Shown piece by piece: positions 42,831 to 54,643 of a DNA stretch of 64,000 nt (its first letter is position 1; each line of letters starts with the position of its first letter). The position numbers were made by a program, and so were the translations under genes. The stretch covers positions 92,799,416 through 92,863,415 of the forward strand of contig CM057009.1 in assembly GCA_029891345.1 (NCBI GenBank), given 5' to 3'. The DNA is from Dryococelus australis. Its lineage: Eukaryota; Arthropoda; Insecta; Phasmatodea; Phasmatidae. The notes beneath the pieces are model-generated. The model saw only the letters and a program-made list of their open reading frames with translations, had not been told where the DNA came from and ran no database searches.

Positions 42831-45630
42831 CCTTGGTGCAGTCATGGACGTATTGGACAACGGAACAACGGTACGCAGTTTTTTAAGTCATCGAAATTAC
42901 GCAAGGAACTTTCTGCAACCGAAGATGTGGCCCTACATGGCAAGATGAAGTTCTGGTAGAAATAAATGGTCAGTTCGGATGCACACTTCATCGGAGTCTT
43001 CGCCCGTCTCTCTTGGGCACGTGATGTATGTAATGGGAAGCCTAAGAAATCTTTGAATATTAAGAAGAATCTGCTTGTTGGTTGAAAGATTGCTACGTCA
43101 CAGGGGTTCGGCATTGATGTAATACCATGCTGCTGTTGACAAAAAAACTGTTAGGTGTAAGAGTGCGTTTACGGATATAATCGAAACCCTGAAATCTACT
43201 GTTTGATAAAATTATTATTTATTTCACTACTCATTTTACTGCTCTGTATTGATTAATTAATACCAGATTTATTGGCAAGTATGGAAGTCAAGAAGGCAAG
43301 AGGAGTAGTATGGAAAATTGGATTTTAATACGCTTTGCCTTGCTATTTTCGGGGAGCTAGTTCTGGTCACTTGTAGACGGGAAAGATTGTGGCTAAAATT
43401 CTATGACCGTTCAGCGGTATTTCTACGTCAATTTATTCCCTTATCGTGATAATTGTGGATGATTTAGATTTTTTAATTAACTAGTTACTGTGCAAGACCT
43501 ATGTTCAAATGTGTGATTTTTGCAGAAGGATTATGCGCATACCTAACTAATTACAAAGTGTAAAATTATATAGAGACTTGCCATAACTTTAATAAGCATA
43601 TCCTTTTAAACCCGTGTGGGTATACTTAGATGCTGTGACGTATAAATAAATACATTTGTACGCACATTATTGTGCATATTTTCCTTGTGCTTAAATATAA
43701 CTTTACATATTTTAGGTCGAAAGTTGAGTTTTTCTCGAGTGAGCATAGTAACAAAAACCTGAAACAAATATTACTTTTAGAGCTTCAAAAAAGACTATGA
43801 TACAACGGTTTTATAAAGCCATTTACGTTGGTGTTTTTATACTAATTTTTTGCATTACGTTATTGTGATTGTATAGTTATGTTCTTACAACTTTAAACAA
43901 ATAATTTATGCAGCGTACTTCCATTGTATTATATTTGTTATAATAATACGCTGAAATATGCAACCCTACTGCACTGATGGTTTTAAAAATTAACATTAAA
44001 CAGGGTGAAAACAAAATCTTAAAATCATAATACTATTTTTCTATTCTGTTTTGTGACAATAGATACAAAGAAAGAAATTTTTTACGTTTTTCTCGATCCT
44101 TACAGTTATTGTCTTTTTTTGTATGTACAAACTAATTTTATCTAATTTGTTTTTGCGAAACCAATTTTCTGAAAACGTGGCATCACCCATTCTTGAACCT
44201 TACGGACATTACGATTGTAGGAGAAAGCACATTCTTCAGAATGGGACTACCTAGCACTAAACTAAAACATAAATATAATTTCTTCCTGTCTATCACTCCT
44301 AAGGTTTTTACATATACTGCCTATAGCGTGTTAGCATAAAACAGAGGTTATTCGGCCATTTTATTCATTGCTGTAAGTGAGTGAAGATATTTGGGTGGCT
44401 CTTAATATTGAAGTCTTGAGAGCCGATCATTGCTATGCACTTCAAAATTGTTGGGTAAGGGAAACTTCACATAAAATAAAATTTTCCAAATCAGCGGAGA
44501 TCTGTTAATAAGAACACCGATAAATAATTTGCATAGAGCAAAGGATGAGTACTATTTAAAAAATATATATAGAAATATCCTAGCAAACTTCGGACGTTGT
44601 TTTTCACAGTTATGAGTTTCCGTGAATTTCACGAAGCTTCCCGAAAATTATAAAATTATTCGTAAACTTTTTCAATTATTTTATTACTCTCGTGGTTTAT
44701 AAATATGTACTAATAAAAACACTTTATTTTGGTCGTGTGAATGTCTCACTCTGTATATAAATATGAAAACTACACAATTTTAAATTTCTTGATCGTTATT
44801 TGAAATAGAACAAAACAATATTTATCCCAAGACCATACACACGCACACCCAATGGATAAAAGTACACAGTGCAGCGAAAAGTAAATATTTACGGGGAATT
44901 GACATACGCCTATTTTCAGTTATTCATTTTATAGAAGTGTTTGAAGTGCTGTGGTCTGTAATATGTAATTTGCGAGAGTATTTGATATTAAAATATACGG
45001 GGCGTGAACATCGAAATTGCTACATTAGAGCAAAATCCTTCAAAAGTGTTCAACATTGTTCGTCCTTGGCCCATGAATATCAATAATATTCTGAGAGTTT
45101 CCGTATTTCCTCCTACTAAAATAACATTTCCGAACAAACTTCTTTGATATACGCATGTTCGAAACAATGTGATCATTGAAACACTTCCGATTATTTCAGC
45201 GGCTTACTTTGCATGGTTTGCACAACGATTGTTACTAAGCGTGACTGTTGGTTCATTCTGGTGTTCCGCCACAAGTGGAATTGGCAAAACACAAATAAGG
45301 TTCCAAAAGTTACGTTTTCGCTGAGTGCAACACTGGATCGACTTCGCCACTCTGAAGTCTCATTGTTAATTGCAACACGCTAGTACCGATTTTTACGCAC
45401 GCGTGGAGTCCAACATGCTCTTTGATGCACGTGCAAGAATTGCCCTTATCGCTGGTCTAGTTATGATCTACGAACGTATGAATGATATCTGGGTTGGTGG
45501 GAGTCCTAAAGGTACTCCCCAGGAAAATATTTTTTTTTTTTTAATTCGGCGTTTACACGTATACGCCAATCTCAGTAATTAAATGTTTTGGCAGAAAGAA
45601 ATTTTTTCAGGAAACTTAAACGTTAACTAT
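42831..45630. other. Intergenic, SINE fragment only
   Basis: A reversed 3' fragment of SINE family I lies at about 44,383-44,425 ('tggctcttaatattgaagtcttgagagccgat'). Otherwise the DNA is AT-rich and has no recognised genes. Small ORFs at 42,842-43,114 and 44,988-45,176 (minus strand) and 45,370-45,582 (plus strand) show no motif. Confidence 0.4.
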
Positions 45631-46051
45631 AGGCTGTTCACGGTAAAATTAGCATTTTTGAAAAGCCTGCTTAAGATCTACTTGCATGCACGTTGTGTAT
45701 TCTTCTTCCTTATGTATAATTTCCACTGTCGTGGGCCTCATCATATTAGGCCTATTCATGCGTCGGTCAAGTGAAACTGTGAAATTATTAAGAAAGTAAA
45801 TATTTTACAAAATGTGTTAATTTATACACTTTGATGCTAAAAAATCAGGAAGCAAAAAAAAAATTTAAGTTATCACAAATGGTTACCTATCACTTTTAAT
45901 TCGACGTTAAGATACGGAACTACTCTCCCTCCATTGTTGCCAACTTTACTGGGCTCATGTCACTCAGTGCACCCGTTAAATATATGCAGGTAGGGCAGTG
46001 ACTTTTTTCTGATGTTGATTTGAAATGTGCTCACTTTATCGCAAACAGCCT
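45631..46051 (+). mobile_element. MITE family A, copy 2
   Basis: The ends are AGGCTGTTCACGGTAAAATTAGCA and, reversed, AGGCTGTTTGCGATAAAGTGAGCA. The eight bases left (TTAACTAT) and right (TTAACTTA) agree at six positions. This might be an old 8-bp target duplication, as in hAT elements. The interior aligns with copies at 36,694 and 49,121. Confidence 0.82.
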
Positions 46052-46355
46052 TTAACTTAGGCGTCACTTATTACTTGTATAGTATCAAATTTATTCAAAG
46101 AGTAAAAAACAGTGAAATTGCGAAACAAAATAGCAGTGTTAAGACTTTCCTGCGCAATTTCCTTAAGGCAAAGGACAAAAGTACAAAGTTCCATCTGTTT
46201 GTGTAATTTTATCTTACTGTTACAAATCTGATTTTTGAGAAATTCAGCTTCCTTAGAATGAACTTTCGTAGTCTTTGCGGGGCCTTTCGCAATGTTTCCT
46301 AACGGCCGGGCGTGACCTTGAGTCATATCAGATTTTTTCTAGGGAGACCCCTTAA
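46052..46355. other. Spacer between two MITEs, partly family-B-like
   Basis: The piece 'caatttccttaaggcaaaggacaaaagtacaaag' near 46,160-46,195 resembles an internal block of MITE family B in forward orientation. A truncated, diverged B copy may therefore lie here, next to the inverted copy at 46,356. The minus-strand ORF at 46,057-46,326 is not supported as coding. Confidence 0.35.
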
Positions 46356-46819
46356 GAGTGGGATGTAGCTGCGCGTCCAAGGCCAAGAATCGAGGGAGCG
46401 ATACGGGCGAAAAAAAACCACGCACTCCTAGTGTCTCATCGCTCCTACGCGCAAGGCGTGCAGAGTGATTCCGTCGTGACGTTGTACTGTGTAAATTATA
46501 TATATGCGTATCAGTGGAACATTATTACACGCCATGAATGCCCACATATTAAACTATGCTTGTATGTTTGTACTTTTCTCTTGTCGCTTAAAGAAACTGC
46601 ATATGCAAGCTTTGAAAATGCGGTATTTAACCAATTTTTTACGAATTTTTTTCTCCAATAATACACTTAATATGACAAAAGTGAAAAAATACGGGCATAG
46701 AAAATTAATTTTTTTATCTTTTCTGACAAAAAGTTGTTATTGCAGAACATTTATATACGGAGATACGCGTATTCGTGCAAACAACTATTTTACAGAAAAT
46801 GTATCAGTCTATCCTACTC
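46356..46819 (-). mobile_element. MITE family B, copy 2
   Basis: Perfect TTAA lies on both sides (46,352-46,355 and 46,820-46,823). The ends read GAGTGGGATGTAGC and, reversed, GAGTAGGATAGAC. The interior is the reverse of copy 1, including 'gagcgatacgggcg' and 'tacttttctcttgtcgcttaaag'. The 137-codon plus-strand ORF at 46,504-46,917 runs through the MITE and is not a gene. Confidence 0.85.
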
Positions 46820-46823
46820 TTAA

Positions 46824-47967
46824 CGGTATTGGACTCCAACAAATAAATAATTTAATATTTGTACCAAACATTGTTCAACATGTACGCATTATATGTCGTG
46901 ACATTTTCCTTAAGTAAAACATTTTTACACTTTATATTTTATGAATAATTTTATTTAAATACAAAATTATTCTGTTTTGCTGCAGCTATAATAACAAATA
47001 CTAAGTTGTGCAATTGAAAACTAACGCCATGGGCTACCGCATGACATGTATATCATCACAAAATAACCAGCCATATATATTTTAAAAAATAGTTAAATAT
47101 AAACTTTTTTTGCATATTTTTAACTTTTATTTTTAATGAACATATGGCGTTAGTTTACATAGTATTTTTTATTTTATTTTTAAAACTTAGTTATTATTTG
47201 TTATTATTGCTGTAGCAAAATGAGAAAAAAAAGAATTAATATGACATCAAATTATTAAAAAAAATTTAAAGTGTAAAATTTTTTATTCGAGGAAAATGTC
47301 ATTACATATCATGTGTACAAGTTGGACTATTTTCGGTACAAAAACAAAATTATTAATTTTTGGGATATTACACCGTTAAAGCAAATCACATACACTGCTT
47401 TATAAAGGGTTTTCTTGCAAAATTCAGCAATAAAGGCGTGAGCAAAAATAATAACTTGAGAAGAGAGATGAGAAATTTACGATATTTTCTGTTATCGCGC
47501 AAGACTTCAAGGTCCTCTGTAAATTAGGGCATGTGTAATTTGTTTATTGGCTTCTGCTCCGAAGAAAACTCATGTCCCGTACTAATTTGGTGTCACATCA
47601 CTCGGCCACAGAGAACGTAGTAATACAGAGTTGCAAAAGCCGCATATCCCGCGAGTTCCAGCCGCACACGCCAGTACAGTGGCTCCACAGGGCAGAAACA
47701 CGTCGGAGCTCCGTTCGCCAATCAGCGCCTAGTAATATAGTTGGCAAACGACAAGCCAACCAATAGAGAACGTGTTCGCAGCACGTAGTAGCCAGTCGGT
47801 AACAAGGCCCGTTCCAGAGCTCTGCGCGCCAATCAGCGAATGGGTGCGGCCACATCAAAGGAAACGCCATGCCACTGTTTATTTGTCTACTCTGTGATTT
47901 GGCAATTCCATCGTTGATTGTTTCTAATTATTTAAGAGTCCTCCAAGGCGTATCAAATACACTGTGG
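46824..47967. other. Intergenic, no gene seen
   Basis: AT-rich DNA to about 47,540, then a more balanced stretch (47,570-47,880) in which 'gcgccaatcagcg'-like phrases occur twice (about 47,714 and 47,825) on the same strand. ORFs on both strands there are mutual shadows. Confidence 0.4.
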
Positions 47968-48141
47968 ACCAGGTCTTGAGAGCCGATGAGGGTGAAGCGA
48001 GGTGAGTGTGGAACGACGCTGGAAAGAGAAAAAGGGGGGACGATCCCCACATGCGAAAATCTGGGAGCGACTCCGCCCCGCCCGGTTCGCTTAGGTGTTA
48101 GGCGGGAGGCGAGTAGCCTAACCACTAAACGACCGCTGTCC
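47968..48141 (-). mobile_element. SINE family I, reversed copy
   Basis: On the minus strand the head is recognisable (a 'gtggtttagtggtt'-like A-box from 'aaccactaaac' near 48,120) with the body 'cgcatgtggggatc' and 'cagcgtcgttcca' and the tail 'ctcggctctcaagacc'. The two overlapping ORFs are non-coding. Confidence 0.8.
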
Positions 48142-48303
48142 TGTGAGCCAGTAAGAAAAATAATAAGAAAGCATATGTGTTTTGAAGTCGGGTCTGTTCC
48201 CAGATATGAAATTGCTTACAGTGGGGACAGTTTAGTTTTGCATAGTTGAGTTGAATCCACGGGCATCAAGAATGTCGCCAGGCATGTCAACACACAACTG
48301 ATT

Positions 48304-48757
48304 AGGGTACTATATACCGGCGCGTTCAAGGTCAAGAAGCGAGAGAGCGATACGGGCGACACTAACCCGTACGCCTAGCGCCTCATCGCTCCTACGCTCA
48401 TGGCGTGCAGTGTTTCCGTCCTAACGTTTTACTGTGTAAACTAGATCTGTAAATGTGGGGTTTTATTACACGCGATGAAAGTACACAGATCAAACTACCT
48501 GCGTGTAATAGTACTTTTCTCTTACCGCTTAAAGAAACGCTATAGTCAAGCCTTCAAGATGCGATATTTGACCAATTTCACGATTTTTTTCTCCATTAAT
48601 ACACTTAATATGATAAAAGTAAAAAATATAGCGATATAGACAATTATTTTTTATCCTTTCTGGCAAAACTTCGTATTTCCAGAACATTTATTTTCCGAGA
48701 CACGCGTTTAGGCGCAAACAACGATTTCACGGAAAACGTTTCAGTACATAGGACCCT
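48304..48757 (-). mobile_element. MITE family B, copy 3
   Basis: The ends read AGGGTACTATATAC and, reversed, AGGGTCCTATGTAC. The right flank is TTAA (48,758-48,761) and the left flank GATT is decayed. The interior contains the same 'gagcgatacgggcgac' and 'cgcctcatcgctcctacg' blocks as copy 1, inverted. Confidence 0.75.
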
Positions 48758-49120
48758 TTAACTGCGCGTGAATCACAAGAGGAACGTGTAGCCCAGACAA
48801 CGTACACGATGTAGCACTCCTCGCGTCTGCAGTTCGCGGAGTCCTGGTCTCGTTTGTTTTCTTCTTTTGTCCTTTGCAACTTTCACTCTGACAGTCTCCT
48901 CGCCTCTGGCCCACATTCTGTAGTGGCCTCCAAGTATAGGAATTGATGTCAGGCGGTGTGTGAAAACGTAGGAGAGTTCTGACTCGCCTGCAGTCTCGTT
49001 ACAATCAAGGAGCACTGCGAAACCAACAGTGTGTTAGTTCAAAGGTTTAGGAGTTCTCTTTTATTGCACTTACGCATGCAACGCTGAGAGATTGTTATTA
49101 TACAAGTATGTGCGTCTAAA

Positions 49121-49539
49121 AGCTGTTCACGATTAAACCAGCACTCTATAATTGAACCTTAGAAAAAAAGTCACTGCCCCTGCGCGCATATAGTTTAACA
49201 AATGCACTGAGTGACATTCGCCCAGTAAAGTTGGTAACGATGGATGGAAAGTAGTTCCATATCTTAAAGTCGAATATAAAGTGTTCGGTAACCATCTGTG
49301 ATTACTTAAAATAATTTCTTTCGCTGTGTTTTTTTTAATGCATCGAAGTGTAAAAATGAGCAGATTTATAATATATTCACTATTTTAATAACTTCACAAT
49401 TTCACTTGGCCGACGCATGAATAAAGTGATGAGGCCCATGGGAATGTTAATTTTACATAAGGCGGAGGAATACACAACGTGTATACGAGTAGATCTTAAG
49501 CAGGGCTTTCAAAAGTGATAATTTTACCGTGTACAGCCT
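49121..49539 (-). mobile_element. MITE family A, copy 3
   Basis: The ends read AGCTGTTCACGATTAAACCAGCA and, reversed, AGGCTGTACACGGTAAAATTATCA. The interior matches copies 1 and 2 in inverted orientation ('gtcactgcccc', 'cactgagtgaca', 'gcccagtaaagttgg', 'gccgacgcatgaat'). There is no ORF. Confidence 0.82.
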
Positions 49540-49997
49540 ATAGATGTATGGGTAGGCAACCCTTAACTATAAAATCGAAACAGTTAAAAAACCGCTTTAA
49601 ATCAGTTAATCTGACTGTAGATGAGTAAAATGAGTATAATTCTACTGATCACTTAGTTATTGGTATTCACTTATCAAACGGTGATTTATACTGGTTACTA
49701 GCGAATTGCACTGGCTTAGCAATAAAATCTCGCTGTATTCCATTGACTCGCCAGTAGATAACAGCTCGTTAACCGTAGAACCAGTAAAATAATTGTACTG
49801 ATTGGAATCACTTATTCAGATTTAGAGTTTATAAATACGATCAATTTCACTTATTTAAAAGCAGTTATACGCTCACCTTCGGGAATTGACGGCATTCCTT
49901 AGATATCAAATAGAGTTGTTAGGGTAAATGTAAATTTTGGTTCCAAAAAAATTCATTTATGGAACTCAAGTGGAGCTAACATGGTAAAAGTACTACT

Positions 49998-50045
<48 letters not shown>

Positions 50046-50412
50046 GTAGCCTAGTGCGTTCACGTGTATACGGCCGCATCCTATTTGCTTACCCTTACTC
50101 GTTACAATATGCCTTCTGCAGTTGTGCGTGTACGTCCTGTTCTGATACCGCTCAAAGTCCCATAGATATACCCAGTCAAACGAGCACACTGCACGCCATT
50201 TCTGAGCCTTTGCTCTTAATGGCGATGGCGCACTTGATACGCGTGGCAAAGTCACCCCTATCGCCCTTTTCGCCTTAAATTTACCCTCAAAACTGACTGA
50301 TATGATTGTGTTTCTTTTAGCTGTGACCCTATTGTTATGATGGTGGAATGTCTGTTGAAAGGTTCAATGCAGGACCCTTGAGTCGTTTTGTATGTTTTGA
50401 CTCATATATTTA
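49540..50412. other. Intergenic with CT microsatellite
   Basis: No gene. A (CT)n run covers about 49,996-50,043. Upstream, at 49,600-49,870, motifs of ACTGATT / CACTTATT type recur many times, as in 28,915-29,070. ORFs overlapping the microsatellite are not real. Confidence 0.5.
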
Positions 50413-50982
50413 CACTATCTACCAAAAAGTAATTGTGCAACCGTGAAGATAGGTAATTCAGTACGTCAGTTGACTTGTGTTTCACGGCCTTCGACGTAGG
50501 ACCGCTGGTGTTTGTCCGTGGTAGCATGAACACAGAGGCCTATTGTAACATTCTGGATAGTGAAATACTCCCAACATTGTGGCGTTTTTACGGAATGAAC
50601 CTGTGTTACTTCCAGGATGACAATGCCAGGTGCCATGTTTCAAGGCCTACTATGCAATGGTACGCCGACAACAATGTTCGCCGATCGGACTGGCCCGCCC
50701 AGAGCCCCGACCTCAACCCTACAGAACATCTTTGGGAACTAATTGAATCGCCGGGTGAGGGCTCGTCAGGCGCGGCCAAAATCCATTGCTCAAATCATGG
50801 AATGGTTGCAAGAGGAATGGCGACGAATCCCGGTAGATGTCCTGCACACACTCGTAGAGAGCATGCCAGATAGGGTGGCTGCTGTTATAGCCGCAAGAGG
50901 TGGCCCTACGAGATTCTAACGGGGTGACAACCACCGAGCAAACATTGTGGACAGGTGCCCAAATACTTTTTGGTAGATAGTG
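50413..50982 (+). mobile_element. Internally deleted Tc1-like transposon, 570 bp
   Basis: The terminal repeat CACTATCTACCAAAAAGTA at the left is matched, reversed, at the right (cactatctaccaaaaagtat). TA lies directly outside both ends (50,411-50,412 and 50,983-50,984), the expected Tc1/mariner target duplication. The coding part retained is the 3' half of the transposase. The N-terminal DNA-binding part is missing. Confidence 0.92.
50475..50919 (+). pseudogene. Tc1-like transposase, C-terminal half
   Basis: Residues include VFVRGSMNTEAYCNILDSEI, then FQDDNARCHVSRPTMQWY (the DDE Asp in the QDDNA motif), SDWPAQSPDLNPTEHLWE and, after one frameshift near 50,747, ARQARPKSIAQIMEWLQEEW and PDRVAAVIAARGGPTRF with the stop at 50,917-50,919. 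These are standard Tc1 C-terminal landmarks. The N-terminal paired-like HTH and the first catalytic Asp are absent, so the product cannot transpose. Compared with its neighbours the sequence is little decayed, which suggests a younger insertion. Confidence 0.92.
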
Positions 50983-51049
50983 TATAAATATAGTACCTTG
51001 AGAAACCCGTTTTTAGCCATTTTGGAGTACTTTGAAATTGTGTTTATAA

Positions 51050-51740
51050 TATGTGTGATGTCTTGAAAGCACTTAACAGCACTCGTCTGAAGAATGTTTT
51101 ATTTTCTTTGATCAGCACATCGTGGGCATACTTCCTGTCGTTTCGGTTACCATTCACAATATAACACCTTATAATCTTATTTCCAATCATCCCATTCATG
51201 CTGATGGTCTACCTGTCAAAACCATCATGAGTTCTCGATGGGCCAATAATGCATGTTCCTTGTATTCACTTAGCCTGATTTGGAGAATGGCCATTCATCG
51301 GTAAGATAACATCCGACAAAAGTTCGGTTTGGCGATACTTAGTTGCTGTGCCCACTGAAAGAACTCTACGCGATTATGGAAATAATTTCTTTGCAATTCT
51401 TGGTGTAAGTGTACATGATAAGGATGGAACCTATGGCACCTAAGAATGCAATGTGCACTTGTTTTCGGAATGCCAATTTCGGCTTCATGTTGGCGTGTGC
51501 TGATGTGTGGATTAACTGTTAGAGCAGCGAGAACACCAACTTCAACAGCTTCATCTGTGTGAGTTCAACGACGAATGCATTGCTGTGGGTTCAAATTGCC
51601 GGTTTCACAAAGTTTCACAACGAGACGACAAAACAGCCAGCTGGATGTTGGGTTCTTGTCAGGCTATTGCTCTCTGTATAGTTGCTCCGTCTAACTAACA
51701 TTACTCCGATCTTCAACAGAATGAACTACGAGTGAGCAAA
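51050..51740 (-). pseudogene. Mariner-like transposase of the DUF4817 type, badly decayed
   Basis: On the minus strand, fragments in several frames follow the order of a common insect mariner-like transposase: an R-x-YxE-x-F segment, 'TQHPAGCFVVSRCETL' (the HP-S-x-x-F-x-R-L-x-x-L region), HQHTPT, LHQELQRNYFHNRVEFFQWA and MNGMIGNKIIRCYIVNGNRN (the 'W-x-G-I-x-G-D-x-x-I-G-P-Y' region). No frame is longer than about 60 codons. Ends and target duplications were not found. Confidence 0.55.
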
Positions 51741-51763
51741 CCAAACAATTTATGATGGTAATA

Positions 51764-53165
51764 CATTGGTGGAAAATGAAATATGAACACGCGGATTCGA
51801 TGGTCCCACAAGAATGAAGGTTGTATTGAATAATTATACAGGTAGTTTACTGTATATGGCAATGATCACATGTTCGTACACCTATGGACAGTGGCTACAG
51901 AGTGTCTTGAAAATCAATGTCATTATCTTGTGTAGCCTCCCTTAGCGAAGATGCAGTCCTGTAATCATGCATAGAGACGATCATAAAGGTGTCGAATATC
52001 ATCTTGGGGAATAGTGTTACAACTAATTCCACCTGTTGTTTCAATTGGTTAAGGTTTGTTGTCAGCAATTCAATCCGCACCAAACGCCATCTCAACATGT
52101 CCCACACATGTTCAATGGGAGACAGGCGGGTGATCGTTCTGAACAGGGTAGTTGACGAACACCTTCGAGAGAATGGTAGGCAACACGAGACTAGTGTGCA
52201 CGGGCATTGTCCTGTTGGAAGAGGACATTTTCCTGGCATTGTATCAACGGCAATAAAATGGGCTGGGTGATGTTTTGGATGTAGCGTTCACTGTTATGTT
52301 TTCCATCAACAAACATCAGAGGTGTAAGTTCATTTTAGGCTATTGCTCCCTATAGCAAGATGACAGGAGTTGGTCCTATATGTCGCTGCCGTATACACTC
52401 TGGTTGTGGTGTTGCCGCTTTTCTGGTCGACGCCGCACTTGCAAACGCTCGTCACTGGCACCAAGACAGAATCTGCTGACATCAATTAACACAATTCCGC
52501 ACCATTCGTCTCTCCAGTTGCATCGTTCACGACACCATTCGAGGCGGGCTGCACGGTGATGAGGTGTGAGAGGAATTCGGCTGGGTGACACCCTTGATTG
52601 TAGCCCAGCATCCAGCAAATGGTTGGTGGTGGTCCTAGCTGAGACTATGTGCACAACAGTGGTCCTAATCTGTACGGTGGTTGCCGTGCGATCAACAATG
52701 ACTGTTCATGTGATGTGGCGGTCCAGGTGGGAATCCGTATGTCACTGCTGTCTGTAACCAGGTTGACGTGCATGTGCACCATCGTTGGACCATTGGCACC
52801 ACCAATGATGCACAGCAGACACTTCAAATCCTATGCTCCCGTCCAGCCTCCCTCAGACCCACAATACGACCTCATTCAAAGTCCGTTATTTGCACGAAGT
52901 GTGGTAGTCTATGCCGTCGGGACATGTCTAAAATTCTTACTACACACAGGCCGATGCTTAAACAAAAGATAACTCTTTCACTGAGTCAACTACAATTGTA
53001 TTGCTCTCAGGCTTAGAAATGTTATTCCTAGTACGCGGTTCCTACTCTGTCCATTGCACATCAGTGTTAATCATTGCATATAATGCCCTCTATCGGTGTC
53101 CCAAGTGCATATGGTGTTTCTACATCACTGCTTCAGTGGTTTTCATTTTTAATTTTCCACCTGTG
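51764..53165 (-). mobile_element. Tc1-like transposon, decayed, about 1.4 kb
   Basis: The left end CATTGGTGGAAAATGAAA and the reversed right end CACAGGTGGAAAATTAAA form terminal repeats. TA lies just outside both ends (51,762-51,763 and 53,166-53,167). Transposase pieces on the minus strand are LTPHHRAARLEWCRERCNW and WRDEWCGIVLIDVSRFCLGA (first catalytic Asp region, at 52,654-52,376). Then, in 52,239-51,895, comes a region with RLSPIEHVWDMLRWRL. The QQDNA segment is frame-shifted. Several frameshifts and stops make it inactive. Small plus-strand ORFs over it are shadows. Confidence 0.85.
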
Positions 53166-53167
53166 TA

Positions 53168-53929
53168 ATAGAACTGTGTGTATATGTGTGTGTGTGTGTT
53201 TTAGAACAATTCACTTGAACGTATTACACTGAACTGTAAAATCATACGGACATATTCATCTGATAACTTACATCTCCATACATGAACAGCATTTCTTTTG
53301 TATCGATTGTTGGAGTGCATTTCCATTACAACAACTCTCACCTTGCAGTGTGCTGTATTCGACTGCACATGGATAACTGATTGAGTAGTCTCGTCACGTC
53401 ATGTGTATTCCTTTGTTTCCTCTAAGCGCAACCTCTGTGGAACGGGTTACGAAACTCTCGGTAACTGCACTGTTTACTTCACCTCTACACCAAATACAGA
53501 GCGTTAACATCATGCTGTACTTTACCATACAGCGCAATCGTGCTGCAAAGCTTCGTATAACGGGTCTTTATGAACCCTTATGAATCCCAATGTCTGTGGC
53601 AGTTTTTCACGTTCTGTTTGTTAGACTCGTATATTATGATACATTTTTTAATTGGTCTTGACGAACTTCATTGAACTTTTGACTAATAGATACATGGTGT
53701 CATTTAAACACCTGATGTTTTTTATTGCATTTCACTAATAAATAATGCTATAAAGCTGACTCCGCAGCAATATTATTTCCCCCTTCCAGTTATACAATCT
53801 TTGTGCGAAAACCTTTTTCATTTGGCGCCCCTGGTACGGAGTTTTTTTGTAGGTATTCAAGAAAAATGGGACATCCTGTATATAAGCTTACTTAATTTTT
53901 GCATAGATGCTGCCGGCGTACTACGTTAT
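53168..53929. other. Intergenic, no gene seen
   Basis: A short (TG)n run lies at 53,179-53,200. A 'gggacatcctgtatat' phrase near 53,867 resembles 895-920. No coding sequence is supported. Confidence 0.4.
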
Positions 53930-54490
53930 GTTGAAATTGGTTACAAGGTTTCATAGATATTTTATAGTAGTCTATAATGTCTATGTTGCCATCATTTCGA
54001 AAATAATAGTATAACCCAATAAAACATGTCAGTTTACATGACGTACTGTAGTACTACTAGAGTGTCAAGCATAGAGGGAATCGGTTTGTTGTTTCCCGAG
54101 ATATGACATTAAAAAATTATTTTTCATGTGGTGCTATCTTGCAAAATGGCGTGCCAAAGAGGCTATGTTTTGAGACGTTTGATTCTTGTAAAATATACTT
54201 TCAGCACAACAATATTTGGTCGAAATTAGTTAAACATTATTACAGATTTTGCAAATGAACCTTATAAAATGCATATATGCACATGGTCTACAAAACTATG
54301 ACATGCATGCCATATATGGCAGGAATCGGTTGTGCAGTTGCCGAAATATAAAATTTTTATTTTTCATGTAACAATATCTTACAAATGGCCAAGTAATACC
54401 ATTATCACATTCTAAATCCATAGCTTACTTCATGTAATGCTAATGTACCAAATTTGGTTAAAATTGGTTAAATGGTTGCCTAGATATAAT
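53930..54490 (-). repeat. Inverted relatives of the 277-bp repeat, about two units
   Basis: Read on the minus strand, 'atatctcgggaaacaacaaaccgattcc' (around 54,110-54,080) and a second, weaker unit ('caactgcacaaccgattcctgcc' around 54,345-54,320) carry the same order of phrases as the array at 25,640-26,930, including a 'tacgtcatgtaaact' phrase. The interval is about 240 bp. Confidence 0.6.
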
Positions 54491-54517
54491 GTAAAAAGTT
54501 TATTTTCAATTTGCAAA

Positions 54518-54643
<126 letters not shown>

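Noticed and set aside
46504-46917. A 137-codon plus-strand ORF
   Set aside because: It runs through MITE family B copy 2 and past its TTAA end; the sister MITE copies do not keep this frame.
47572-48249. ORFs on both strands around 47.6-48.2 kb
   Set aside because: They overlap each other and a SINE and have no recognised motif.
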